DNA from: Isoetes taiwanensis
Lineage: Eukaryota > Streptophyta > Lycopodiopsida > Isoetales > Isoetaceae
NCBI GenBank assembly: GCA_021234155.1
Contig: JAJEKV010000003.1
Coordinates: 9,734,413 to 9,798,412 of the forward strand
Length of the DNA stretch: 64,000 bases
Direction: 5' to 3'
In this document: one piece after another, positions 34,575 through 46,203 of the stretch
How the letters are laid out: each line of letters opens with the position of its first letter
Position numbering within the stretch: the first letter of the stretch is position 1
Program-made: the position numbers and the translations under genes
Notes under the pieces: model-generated
The model's database searches: none
Seen by the model: the letters and a program-made list of their open reading frames with translations, nothing else
Told to the model about the DNA's origin: nothing

Positions 34575-37500
34575 TCATGAAAGTTCTATTTCCAAAGTGC
34601 CTTCAATAGAGGCATCATTGGACTCTCTACTCTCATCTTCATCATATAAATCAAGTAAATGTTTATAATTTGAAATAGATATCTCTCGCATTTTCAGCAC
34701 CTCTATTAGAAAGTCTCCAATAATGGTAGCTTCAAGCGCAAAAAATTCAAGAAGCGTTTTAACATTCGTGAACTGGAATCTGTGCCTTATGTTCTGATAG
34801 GCAGGGCATAGCAGTATCAAATGTTCTTCATCCTCAATCTCGTCACAGCCACATACTTTGCATATTCTTCTACTTCTAGGAAGGTTCCCCCATCTTCCTA
34901 CTTCCACTCCCAAATGGTGAGAGCTGAGCCTTAGTCTGCACACAGTTTGCCTTTTATATGGAGAGAGATTTCTGCTAAGGTGCGGTGCTTCTTGCAAAGA
35001 CGGATTTATGATCCTCCTATAGAAGTCCATTTTCGTGCCAGCGGTGTGCCATAATTTCCATTGCACATTCGCATGTATCCAAGCTCTTATGTTGTTTCCT
35101 TCATTAGGCATTTCATCTAACGACATCCCCCATTTAGTTAGCCACTCTTGAATATTTGTAAACCAACCTTGTTGGCTGCTTTGACTCATAGAAAGGCGGG
35201 GAAGACTATTGTCATCCATCTTGAGCACCTTTTTCACATATCTCAATGCCTGACATAATGCTTCTGCTTCGAGGGGCATCATGCCTGCTTCTGCTAGCAG
35301 CATAGGATAAGGTGTTTGCATTTTACAGCCTAATTCTGTTATCAAAAATTTCTTTTGTACCTTCTCGATCCTTTTCCAAGCATCTAGAGAGAGACCTGGC
35401 CCCCATACCTCACATCCATAAAGGATAATGCTTTGGACAAGTGCATAATACAGTTTTTTCTTCAATCCCCAATCAAACATTTCTGCTTTTTTACATTTCC
35501 TCTGCAAGGCGTACAATGCTTTCAACCCCCCATCTGCTCTTTGTTCTGCTGCTTTACTCCAGCTATAATTATGATCAACTATGAGCCCCAAATACTTATA
35601 GGTATGTGCAATTTGTACCTTGTTTCCTTCATAAAAGAAATCATAATCACGTACCCGCGTTCCAAAGATAAGGATCTTGGTCTTGTCTAGATTGACTCAT
35701 AGCTCTGATTTTTGGCAGAAAGCGTGTAAAGCATCTAGATGTCTTTGCATAGCAGCAACTGTTCTAGCAAAGAGCACTATGTCATCTACATATAGGAGCA
35801 ATAATATAGTATATCCTGCAATGGATGTACCATCTCCGCCATTGCGTCCCATCCAATCTTCCAATTCATCTATATAAAGCCCAAAAAGGGTTGGAGATAA
35901 GGGGCAGCCCTGCTTAACACCCATATTGCTAGTGACCTCGTCTTTGCATTTATTACTCAAAGGGTACGACAATTGAATCGTTACCTTTTCATACAACTGA
36001 GCGACCGCATTTCTTAATTCAAGAGGTACTCCCAACTTTTCCATTCTGTTATGTATATTACGTCTCTTAACCATGTCGAAAGCTTTTGTAAGATCTACAA
36101 AAAGCGCAAAGCATGGTTTCCTTGTCTTCTTAACTGCATCTACTGCTGCTCTGAAGGTGACCAAGTGGTCAATAGTGGACTTATTTGGGCGAAACCCAGC
36201 TTGCCCTTTGGCTCTCACATCATTTTCTTCAGCCCATGTGCTAATTTTTTGCTCTAGAATGGTGGCGAGCAACTTGGCAAAAATGTTACCTACCATGATC
36301 ATTCTGTAATTACCAGGGTTATGTGGATCCCCTGATTTATAAATTGGTGTCACTCTGTTTACTTGCCAATCAGCAGGAAGGCCATTCATTAAAGCATCAT
36401 TCATCATTTCTGTGATTTTGCTGTAAATTGTGAGGTCGGCCCATTTGATCATCTCTGCAACTAAACCTGTTGCATCTGCAACTTTTCCATTGGAAAGTCT
36501 CTTTATCCCCAAGGCCACTTCAGTTAATGTTATTTGTAGCTTTGTCCCATCGTTAGGCATGGTTCCATCGATGCCATCTATATGGTATAGTTTATGTAGC
36601 TGCCTCACTAGGTCACTTATATCCAGGTCATAGGATTGGTGCTTCCTAGGTTTTAAGCGCGCCCAAAATCTCCTTGGATTAGCAACCATTTCATCTACCA
36701 AAGCTATTTGCCTTTGATGCATATACTCTCTTTTTTTCTTTCTAATAAGCTTGCGATATTCCTTCCTGATGCATATCCTATTTTCATTGTTTGTAGCGTG
36801 CAGCTCCTTTCTTTTCTTCTTGCATTCTTCATCATACCAACTGTTGCAAGGGAGCCCCTTAGCTTTGCGATGTGACATGAAGCATTGTTTAGCGGCCTCT
36901 AGAAGCAGTGATGTGAGCTTTGCGCTTATGCCATTGGCATCTCTTGGCCACAATGTTTCGGCTGCTTTCTTCTCACATATGCGCTCATATGCTTCAGATT
37001 TGCGATGGTCCATGCGCAATGTGTTCATGGTATTAAATTTGGCATTATGCCTTTCTTTGCTTGTAATTTGCATTTCAATGACAAGAGGTACATGGTCATA
37101 ATCCCTAACATCGGCCATGTAAAAATCTGAAATATATTGTGCCATATGAGCTTTTGCTAAAACAAAGTCAACCACACTAAGGCCCTCACCTGAGGGTCCT
37201 TTTGAAGTGCATGCTGCAGATTTGGGATATTTATCGATCCCATTATATATCATCAAGTCTAAACCATTACACATGCTCAAAAGATGCCCACCTTGCGGAG
37301 TAATGTGTTTATATATATCACTAGTGTTTCTAGACCATCCCATCTTTTGGATATCATCATCATCCAAAGCCTCCATCCACAATGGGTCATGTTCTGTATT
37401 GATCATGCTTGCTTGTTTTTCTGCTACCCTGCCATTAAAATCTCCCATTAGTATGACATCTCCATGTGCCATCAAGTCTAAAGTGTCCTGCTCTATGTGG

Positions 37501-37898
37501 TGGTATGGGTCATCTTTGTCCATGTCTTGTGTCCTATATGTAGGTGATTCTCGTGGAGGGAAATAACATCCAGCCACGTATAGCTTCTGCAGATGTCCTG
37601 ATATCTCAACCCATAAATATTGCTTTGCTTTGTCTTTTTTTATTATGGTAATCATGTGCGCAAAAGAATTTCTAACATAGCACGCAATCCCGCCAAAACC
37701 CTTTCGTCTCCATCCTTTGACATTCCAGACTGAATGAAGCAACTGAAAATCAGGTATATCTGGAAGTCCGTCTTCCTCATGTTCATGTGTTTCAAGAAAG
37801 AAAATTAGATCCCAAGATGCGAGAACATCGTCAAGTTTGGCAACTTCACGTGCCTTGCCATTAATGTTCCACGAGCATATCCTGATGGTCTGTTGTTC
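34575..37898 (-). CDS. LINE-3 ORF2: endonuclease-reverse transcriptase (one in-frame stop)
   Basis: The protein nicks target DNA and copies its RNA at the nick. The APE-type endonuclease begins at RICSWNINGKA (about 37880) and continues with ETHEHEEDGL, MGDFNGRV, SVVDFVLA and DHVPLVIEM. The reverse transcriptase has NGKVADATGLVAEM, VDLTKAFDMV, GVKQGCPLSPTLFG and the catalytic LLLLYVDDIVLFAR. The C-terminus has CKVCGCDEIEDEEHLILLC, a CCHC knuckle. The frame stays open for about 1,100 codons except for one TGA at 35697-35699, right after the YVDD domain, so it is probably recently inactivated. It follows ORF1 in the same frame after a single TAG (37899-37901). No separate start codon is obvious. 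Confidence 0.88.
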
Positions 37899-38978
37899 CT
37901 ATTCGATGTGTTCTTCAATGATTACTTTGCCATTTTTCCAGTAGGTTTTCTTCCCTTCTTGCCTAGCTGTTTTCATCCTTTGAATTTGCTCTTTATGCTG
38001 CAAAAATTGCATCTGTGTCAAGTCCTCATTTATCCATACTTTTTCCTTTAAATCTTTCAGTTGTGTCCTTTTCTGCATGACTCTGAATTTATCATCTCTG
38101 CTGGCAAATTTGACAACTATATTATGAAGTCTTACCATTGAATTTGCCTACCCTCAGATGCTTCAAGCACGCCACTTTGTGCTATATTCAATTTTGAGCA
38201 AAAATGCATTAACTTCCTCTTTAGTGTTTTCTTCTTCTTTTTTCGCTAAGCCCGCAATGCGGATATTCAATGCCTTTTTTTGCCTCTCTTTGCTGTTCCA
38301 AAGATATCATCCATTCTCATATTAAATTTCTCCACAACATCCTTTAAAGATTCATCTTCTTCACCGTGCTCTTTCACTGGTGGAGTATTGTTTTTCACGG
38401 CCGCTATTTCCTCGCTTTTAGTCGTGTATTTTCCCTCGCTTCAATTCGCAAGATTACTGCTGATTTGCCTAAGTACATTTACTATTTCAGATTATCTCGG
38501 ATTGTTGCTTCTCTTTTGTTCTCGTTCCAATGTGTCAAGCAATTTCAACATAAGGCTATTCATATTTGTGAGCAAAGAGCGAGAACCGGCCGCTTTGTCC
38601 TGAATCCCCCGATTGAAAGTATGAAGCGGAAAAGGAAAATGAGAGCTTACTTGAGGTCCCGATAGCATGCTTGGGAAGTTCGGCTGCTGCAAAACCCAGT
38701 TGCTCCCCGCAGAGTAGCCGCTACAGGCTCGGTGCTATCGATTTCGACTCAATCCTCGATTCGGTTTACTTCTTTGTGCTTTTTGTAGGGCCCGATTTAG
38801 GCGCCCCGAAGTCCGTTCCTCAGAGAGTCGAGTGCCCATCTCTGTTTTTTCCTTTCTTTATATTTCCTTGACCTGATTCAGAGCCCAAACATCCTGCTCC
38901 ACCATCGATTTTGTCATATATATTCTTGTTTTTTACATCAGAGATGGGTTCAGATGCTCCTGTCTTTTTCTTTGCCAT
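37899..38978 (-). pseudogene. LINE-3 ORF1: RNA-binding protein, damaged
   Basis: It starts at ATG 38978 with MAKKKTGASEP and soon hits stops and frameshifts (for example after GHSTL near 38850). The C-terminal part is open (38138-37899) and carries the L1 ORF1 signature NIVVKFASRDDKFRVMQ and VWINEDLTQMQFLQHKEQ, the RRM to C-terminal domain region that coats the LINE RNA. The equivalent protein of LINE-4 is at 48864-49846. The stop TAG at 37899 is in frame with ORF2. Confidence 0.7.
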
Positions 38979-39203
38979 CGTTTTCCAATAGAAGGCAGGT
39001 CGATTTGTGAGGTCGGATTTGTCTTAGCAGATGTGGGCAGGCCGATTCGTGAGGTCGGACTTGTCCTGGCAGATGTGGCAGCCCCAGGCCCGATAATCCA
39101 AACCTGGATGCTACAGCTACAGCTCAGATCTTGACTGTGGAGCCAAGAAAATCTGGTGAACGAAAACAGGAACACTTGCGCCTAGGGTTTGCGCCCAGGG
39201 AGG

Positions 39204-39353
<150 letters not shown>

Positions 39354-39731
39354 TTGGCCACATGCTTGTCGAGAGACAATTTGAGAGATGGGGAGAGATG
39401 GGAGATGGCGAGAGATGAAGGGAGAGTAAAAAATTTGGCTCTCCCTTTGAGAGACAAGACGCCCCTAACTATTGTTAGGGGCGTTCCCATTAACCCCCTT
39501 GCCTGTTTTATGGTTAGGGGCATAACGACCGGATTTTGATTTTTTCTGCCCGCGCACCTCCTGCTCCAATTCTGCATTAGGTTGTCGAGATCGGCCTTGC
39601 AATCCAAAATCCTCAAGCATTGGCATTAAGATTTCGGGTCTCAGGTTTGGAATCCTTCTTGTAAATTTCTGATTTAAATTGTGTTCAAGAAGTAATTTAC
39701 TGTCAAATTCTGTTACAGCAGGCTCTAAATC

Positions 39732-40911
39732 ATGACTAGAGCTTCTAGATCTGCTCTTCCAGCAATCGCAAAACCCTTTGTGCCCCCTAGAACCGAGAAA
39801 TTGCCTTCAAAGAGGCCGAAGAAGATGACTGGTCGAATTCCTGAATCCGATGCATTGCAGATCAGCTCTCAGCCTGAAGGTGCAAAGGATTGCAATCTGA
39901 GGAAGCAGAAAAAGGCAGTGGCCCAAACTCTGGTGAGTCGATGCCCCCTGATAATTCTTTGGCCTTGATTGTTCATGGAACTGATGCTGATGCCACTCAA
40001 AGCAAGAAAAGAAAGCGTCCTGTTGATTGGTCTCATAATGCAATTGGCACAATGCTTTCCTTGATGAAAGAGTATAAAGTTCATAATAATGGTAACATTA
40101 ATCTATCCGCCAGTCAGTGGAGAGAGATCATGATAAAAATTTGACATTCAGTAGAGGGCTTAGAAGATTTAAGGCAATTGAGAAACAAATGGGTTAAATT
40201 GAAGATTAAATTTAGGGATGAAAAAGAAGCTTCAAACAGGACTAGTGCAGAACCTTCGAGTTGGCCATGGTTTGAAGTCATGGAAGATTTAAAGCACGGA
40301 CAGACTAATGAGAGAGACATACCTGGTGGTGGAGATGATGGAACTTTTGGTCCCGAGGCATTTGAAGAAGCTGATATGTTCACAAATGAATTTATGTCTT
40401 AAGCATTCTATGAGACAATTGGCACTGAAGCCTCATTTGTTGAAGAGGAATTTGTGAATGTTGAGAATAATGGTGGTGTTCCTGCCAGTCCATACAGTCT
40501 AATTGGCAATGGCAGTAAGGACACTTCTAGTGCGAAAATGGTGGGAAAGAGACTCCAAGTGGCTGCAATATCTCTGATACAAGCCCAAGATCTGCTGCTT
40601 GCAATAAACCAGGAGTGTATGGGAAGCCAACAACTAAAAGAAGATCTCGAGTTCATATAGATGAAGATATTGCAGCAGGCATATCTAAAATGGCAAACAG
40701 TTTTGGGGAAAATGAAGCAAGGAAATTGGAGTTCATGAGGGAGGATTCTGTGAAGAAGGCAGAATTGATCAAAGAATTAGAGACAATGGGATCAGCTAAC
40801 AGCTTGAAAATTGCTGAATCAATGGCCACCATGACACAAAGCATATGTCAGATGACAAAAGATACCCTCCTGGAGATTGCCAAGCTTGCTTCATCCAAAT
40901 TGAATTCCTAA
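39732..40911 (+). pseudogene. Harbinger-1 ORF1: Myb/SANT-like protein, broken
   Basis: It is homologous over its whole length to the intact protein at 50443-51636. In these transposons ORF1 binds DNA and helps the transposase reach the nucleus and the transposon ends. Recognisable blocks are KRPVDWSHNAIGTMLSLMKE, LEDLRQLRNKWVKLKIKFRD, WPWFEVMEDLKHG and the C-terminal KKAELIKELETMGSANSLK. Damage: frameshifts near 39930 and 40620, TGA at 40142-40144, TAA at 40400. It is clearly non-functional, yet the protein-level similarity to copy 2 is still high. Confidence 0.85.
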
Positions 40912-41303
40912 ATTGAGGCCAAGTTTCAGAGGTATTTCACCTATCAATTCTACATTCTGTTTTTCTGTTATTCTGTAATACTCTGTTACAGTAATTCTGT
41001 TATTCTTAGTTTCTGAGTTGTTGTTACAAATTTGTCTCATATTGTCTCATGTGATGTAATGTGTATGTCATGTTCAATTCTTTAGGAATTTTTCTATTTG
41101 CAAACTGAAGTAGTCTGACATAACAGTCTGCCCCATTAGTTCAAATCCAATAACATGCTTGTTATTGGTCTGGTAGTCATATAATTCCAATATATGATTT
41201 CCGACCATTATAGATTATGGTCCAATGTACCATCAGCCAGCAGCACATAAATGCACCCTCGTATATTGTGCCCACATTATTTCTTCCTTTTTCTATTGAG
41301 GAG

Positions 41304-41666
41304 ATGGCGAGGCCAAAAGTTGTAGTGAGGGAGCGCTTCAGATTCTGCCGTTTGCCATCTCCATCCTCTTCAAGCTCCTCAAGCTCTGCAGCCATGTCCG
41401 AGGGTAGTGCAAACTCTACATGCATAGTAGAGCAGAATGAGGTTTCCATTCTGCAAACAAGGAATATCCACAATTCCATTACTGCACAAGCTTTTGTGCA
41501 GTATCTGGATATGGGGACGGTCAGAATCGAGGAGGAGTTGTTCAACTGGGCTATGCATGCACCTGTGCGACAAAAGGTGCATGTGGAGTTCACATTCGTG
41601 AAAGTTTCTGGTGCGTGGGTGCTCATGGAGATCAGAACTCCGACAAACAGTTGTGTAGCTTGTTGA
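41304..41666 (+). CDS. Conserved small Harbinger-associated ORF (unknown function)
   Basis: This 120-residue ORF starts MARPKVVVRERF and has a Ser-rich run (SSSSSSSS), then VEQNEVSILQ and ELFNWAMHAPVRQKVHVEF, ending in NSCVAC. A homologue sits at the same place in Harbinger-2 (51952-53210), again about 300-400 bp after ORF1 and on the same strand, with MARRKVLVQRHF, a Ser run, VESNEILELQ and AWAEQAPFRQRAHVEL. Conservation at protein level while the DNA diverges argues that it is a real third gene of this lineage. I recognise no known domain. The family's usual two-gene model does not include it. Confidence 0.6.
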   Translation: MARPKVVVRERFRFCRLPSPSSSSSSSSAAMSEGSANSTCIVEQNEVSILQTRNIHNSITAQAFVQYLDMGTVRIEEELFNWAMHAPVRQKVHVEFTFVKVSGAWVLMEIRTPTNSCVAC

Positions 41667-42894
41667 AGACGCCCTGCCATGTTTTTTTTTTGTTGTTGGC
41701 TACTGTAAACCACTGCCGAGGAAGATGATCCTTGTGTTTTTGTTTTTGTTTTTTTACTTCTTTTGTTTTAAGATGATCCCGCTCGGATTCTCTCAACTGT
41801 CGGCTAAAAATATCTTCTAATATAACCTCCCTGTAGCAATATCTTGGCTTAGTTCAGTCTGCTTGTAATCCTGTGCTTTTTTGGTAGCACAACTTTTGTA
41901 TATTTCAGCACTTACCTAAATGAAAGTTTTTTATGTGAAAGCAGACGATGTTGTACTGGTTCTTAGTTTATTTTTTCGTACTACTAATTGTTTCTGGTTT
42001 TTGTGCACAGATTGTCTTGCAAGGAGTCATTGTCTTGCACCTTTTTAACGGTTTGACAGGGATCTTTAAGTTTTAGCAATGTTGCTTTAGATTTGTAACA
42101 GAAAAGCAAGTAACAGAAAAGCAAATGTTACTTTAGGTTTGTTACTCACGTTTCTGTAAAAGCAAGTAACAGAAACTGTACTTTTTCGTTCAGTTAGTAA
42201 AAAGTTCACTATTTTTGAAATAATTTGTGCACAGATTTAAGTTTGTAGCAATGTTATTAACAGGGATCTTTAAGTATGTAGCAATGTTACTGCAAGGTCT
42301 GTAACAGAAAAGCAAGTAAAAAAAAAACAATGTTACTTTAGGCTACTTAATCACGTTTCTGTAATACCAAGTAACAGAAAATGTACTTTGTCACAATGCA
42401 CATTTCAATACACATTTCAATGCCACAATGCACAATGCAGAAGTCACAATTCACAATTCACAATACACAATATATCCAACTCAATATTATGTGAACATAA
42501 CATGCAAATATAACTCTACATACACATAACTGTTTCACATATAAAATCTGTTTTCCAACCTCTAGTTTATCATCAGCATACAAGAAATTGAGTTCACAAA
42601 CAAAGCAATGTGTGCTTAAGTTTGCACCATTTGCTGAAAACAGCAATTAATGTCCTGGTGTTACACAGCAGAAAATGAGAACAAGAAAACTTTGATTATT
42701 GCAAGCATGTAACATTGCTGCTCATTTTGCATAACAGATGTATGCATTATGTACCAATTATTTGGCAGCACTCAATCTGCATTTACTTGTTCCAAATTCT
42801 GGAATATGACATGTCGAATTTGATCCCTTCTTTCTTCATCCTTTTGTTCATTACCTCGGTCTCATAATATTCAATTTCAGGAATATCAGGTTGC
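41667..42894. other. Non-coding interior of Harbinger-1
   Basis: A/T-rich sequence with imperfect short repeats of GTAACAGAAAAGCAA (about 42095-42375) and of CACAATGCA/CACAATTCA (about 42390-42470). No supported gene. Confidence 0.5.
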
Positions 42895-43035
42895 AATATG
42901 TAGCACAATAACAGGGGGTTACTTTTAGATTTTTATACGTTTTTTCACATGGTTTTTCTATGATTTCGTTGTTGTATTCGTTGAGGTGTACTAAATAGTA
43001 TTTCTAGAGTGCACCCTTTATGGGCCGTTGATTTT
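42895..43035 (+). repeat. Family X start-like segment inside Harbinger-1
   Basis: AATAACAGGGGGTT...TTTTTATACG...GTACTAAATAGTATTTCTAG AGTGCACCC aligns with the first 130 bp of family X (1895-2018 and 29377-29500). A second short piece of this start is at about 43745-43765. This ties X to the transposase-bearing element. Confidence 0.65.
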
Positions 43036-43075
43036 CGTTGGTTGGAACAATCCGAGGGTTGTTGTCTTTCTCTGC

Positions 43076-43221
43076 ATGTGTTTGTGCATGAACACTGCGC
43101 ATGTGTATGCATGTGCATGTGCACATGCATGTGCATGTGTGTGCATGTGCATGTGTATTGTGCATGTGCAAGTGCAAGTGCATGTGCATGTGTGTGCATG
43201 TGTGCATATGCATGTGTACTT
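43076..43221. repeat. Alternating purine-pyrimidine tract (TGCATG/TGTGCA)n
   Basis: About 145 bp of nearly perfect alternating purine-pyrimidine sequence (TGCATGTGCATGTGTGTGCA type). Such DNA readily adopts Z-form and is prone to expansion. The reading frames through it (Cys/Met/His/Val repeats) are composition artefacts. Confidence 0.85.
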
Positions 43222-43929
43222 GCCCTCTTGGATTCTTATTGCCGGAGTGGATTTTACTACCACGAGATGGATTTTTTGCTCACACTTACAAAGGTATTTG
43301 TTTTTTAATGTTTCTTCAGTTAGCATAATGTTTTTTTTACAAGGTATTGGTTTCCTGATTCTACAATGTAGTGCTGCAAAACCCCCTTTTGTTTCCTTCC
43401 TAAGATTTGCTGCAGATTCAAGTTTAGGCCCTCTGTTTGTTTCCAACTCTTGGATATTCCTGGCTGCCGGATTGTTCATAGCAGCCAGCCTTTAGCTTCA
43501 ATCAACAAGGATTCTTATGCACACAACAGGCGGATTATTCCACGCCCTTTTCCATGTCACGCAGATCAGTCAAACAGTGGCCACAAGAATGCATTTATAT
43601 TGTAGGTTTGGAACTTTAATCGAACCATAAGGTGAATCATGCATTACCTTTAAGCTACAGATGGAGCATCCAAAATCATATGGATTGATAAACAATGGTA
43701 TCATTGTGAAAGAGAAATAGTTGTAGCGGAAGTAACAATATGTAGCGTAATAACAGGGGGTTTTCTTTGTGTTGCAAACTTTATGACTTTCAGAATAATG
43801 GGATCAATCTGCTCTATCTTTATGGTAACTTTTACTTATGTTCTATTTGTTTTATTATGATCAAATTCAAAAGCTACAGGTGATGAAAGCCTCAAATGAA
43901 TTCTAGTTTTTTCCTCGGGTTTGAATTCT

Positions 43930-44346
43930 AAATTTTTGTCACACCGGGGGAAGGAGGACGTCCCTAAGGCCCTGAAGGGGCCAAAAAAAAATTTTTGCAA
44001 CACAAACCATTAACATCCAACATATAAAAATTAAATCCCTCAACACATAACAACCAACACATAACAATCATTGACATTAACAACCAACACATAACTACCA
44101 TTGACATTAATTAACACAACCATTGGGTCCAACACATTTAAATTAAAATCCCCCTTAAACCCCCTTTGGTTTGGGTGCATATTCACATGGGGGGGTGATG
44201 TAGGGCAGCGAGAGCCCTCATAATTGTATTTTGCACGTATGAAATCAACACCATATAATATTCCGCTTGAAATCTTATAGTATTTTGCAAATCTTGTTAT
44301 ACAGTATAGCAAATTTTGTACTTGCATACCCCACAAACGAGGAACT
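43930..44346. repeat. Family X end-like segment / transposase 3' untranslated region
   Basis: From GGCCCTGAAGGGGCC (about 43968) through AAATTAAAATCCCCC, GGTTTGGGTGCATATTCAC (44168-44186) and GTACTTGCATACCCCACAAA to 44346, it aligns with 1265-1560 and 7440-7735. On the minus strand it directly follows the transposase stop codon. It shows that family X cores derive from this end of the transposase gene. Confidence 0.75.
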
Positions 44347-45768
44347 TTATGTACGGTATAGATTAAGGAATAATGGGTGAATATGCCTATTCAACAGCTG
44401 AAGATCTTGCATGATACAAAAATTCCACAAGACACAAGTAGCATGGATTATTTTGGCTGCTCTACCAACATGGATAGGCAATGCCTTCAAAATTCTGAAT
44501 TTTTCTTTTATGATACCAAAACCATTTTCTACACACATTCTACCTCTGCAGATCCTTTTATTAAATCTGCCATAGGCTTCCTTTCCATCAGGGAAAACTT
44601 TAATCAGAAATCTTCGAGAGGGATATGCTGAATCCCCAAGCAGCATTTGTGGAATTGTAACAACCACCTCCTGATCAGTCATTTGACCCTGACTAATCTT
44701 TTTACCTGCATAATCTGTTTGGCTGCCAACCTCTTGTCTAACAAACTTTTCTTGAATTGATTTGCATCATGCACATAACCAGTCCTATTTACACAAACAT
44801 TAATAAAGAGTCTTTGGTGAGTAACCACACCTTGCATAAGGCAGAAATGTCTTTTGTGCCTGGAATAATAGTCATCACCCTTGTCTTTGCTCCATGGTTT
44901 TCTGTACAAATATATATGAGATCCATCAACAGCTCCAAATATATTTGGTATACCTGTTGCATCTTCAAAATCTTTGTTTATGTCCAACAATCTTTGGCCT
45001 GTTGGTAAAGCAATGAACCTCTTGTAAAGCATAGTCTTGGATGCCAAAACAAGAGTTATTTTTTTCGTGTATTTCTGCACAGTAGCTTTACCTACATAAA
45101 ATCTTTGACCTACATGCAGGGATTGCTCACCATGTGCTAAGAAATAAAGCACCATGGCCACTGCTTTCCTGGGATCAACAGGCGGTCTGACGTTCATTCC
45201 AGGTCTGATTAAGTAAGCCACAATTAGGCCAACTAAGTTCTCAAATGCAGCCCTCTTCATCCGATAGAACTGGTGCCACATATCATCCTCAAAAGAGGGG
45301 AGGCAATTCCAAGCGTGATTATCAATGCTTTGTCCCCATCGTGTTGTTCCGCCTTGGACATACCCAAAATCTTCGGGGAGGCCTCCTTAATCTCAAACAA
45401 GCTGCTAGGAAGAGTGTGGATGCTGCACACATGTAATTAATATTATCTTCTACCCGATTCGCTTCTAAAATGTCCATTGACCCATCTCGTTCGTTCTCTT
45501 GTATCAGATGTAGACAGTAGCTTTGGAAAGCCAAGCCTAGTTGAATAGCCCTCAAAAGCATGGCAATCATGCCCAAAATGACCGGATCCATCAAATAATG
45601 CCAATCCCGACCGAGAAGTCTGATTAGAGTTGAGATTGAAGAAAAATGGTTGCTGGACACAAAATATGGGACAACAGAAACTGGAAAACAATGATATGGG
45701 ATATTTCGGTACTCACCAGGAAGCGAAATCTTGACTGTGGGATAATTCGAGCTTGGAGCTGGCGCCAA
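44347..45768 (-). pseudogene. PIF/Harbinger DDE transposase, two frameshifts
   Basis: Three consecutive pieces make one transposase. The N-terminal piece (45768-45322) ends in RRFWVCPRR, the usual lead-in. The middle piece (to 44679) has MWHQFYRMKRAAFENLVG, the helix-turn-helix-like region, and GAVDGSHIYLYRK, the first catalytic Asp. The C-terminal piece (44682-44347) has LLGDSAYPSRRFLIKVFPDG (second Asp) and RMCVENGFGIIKEKFRILK (catalytic Glu), ending in LYRT-stop. The pieces are joined by one-base shifts near 45320 and 44690. All three acidic residues survive, so the damage looks recent. The enzyme class cuts at terminal repeats and inserts at short AT-type targets. Confidence 0.92.
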
Positions 45769-46056
<288 letters not shown>

Positions 46057-46081
46057 GAAATGTTGTATTTATTACGTCTGT

Positions 46082-46095
46082 AGACCACCAGGTCT
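46082..46095 (-). other. 3'-terminal hairpin of LINE-4
   Basis: AGACC/GGTCT with a loop that differs from the other copies (ACCA instead of ATCA on the + strand). The outer stem is CGTCT (46075-46079) with AGACG (46099-46103). A conserved stem with a changed loop supports selection on RNA structure. Confidence 0.72.
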
Positions 46096-46203
46096 ATGAG
46101 ACGATCAATGTACATATTCAACGTTATAAAAGATATCCTCTAATGCATCTTCTGACAAGAATATCCCTTGTCTCTTGTTTCTTCTAATGCTAGCCTTGGT
46201 AAG

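Noticed and set aside
43009-43495. Cys/Met/His/Val-rich frames such as CMCACAHACACV
   Set aside because: Translation of the alternating TGCATG/TGTGCA tract in several frames and both strands; a composition artefact.
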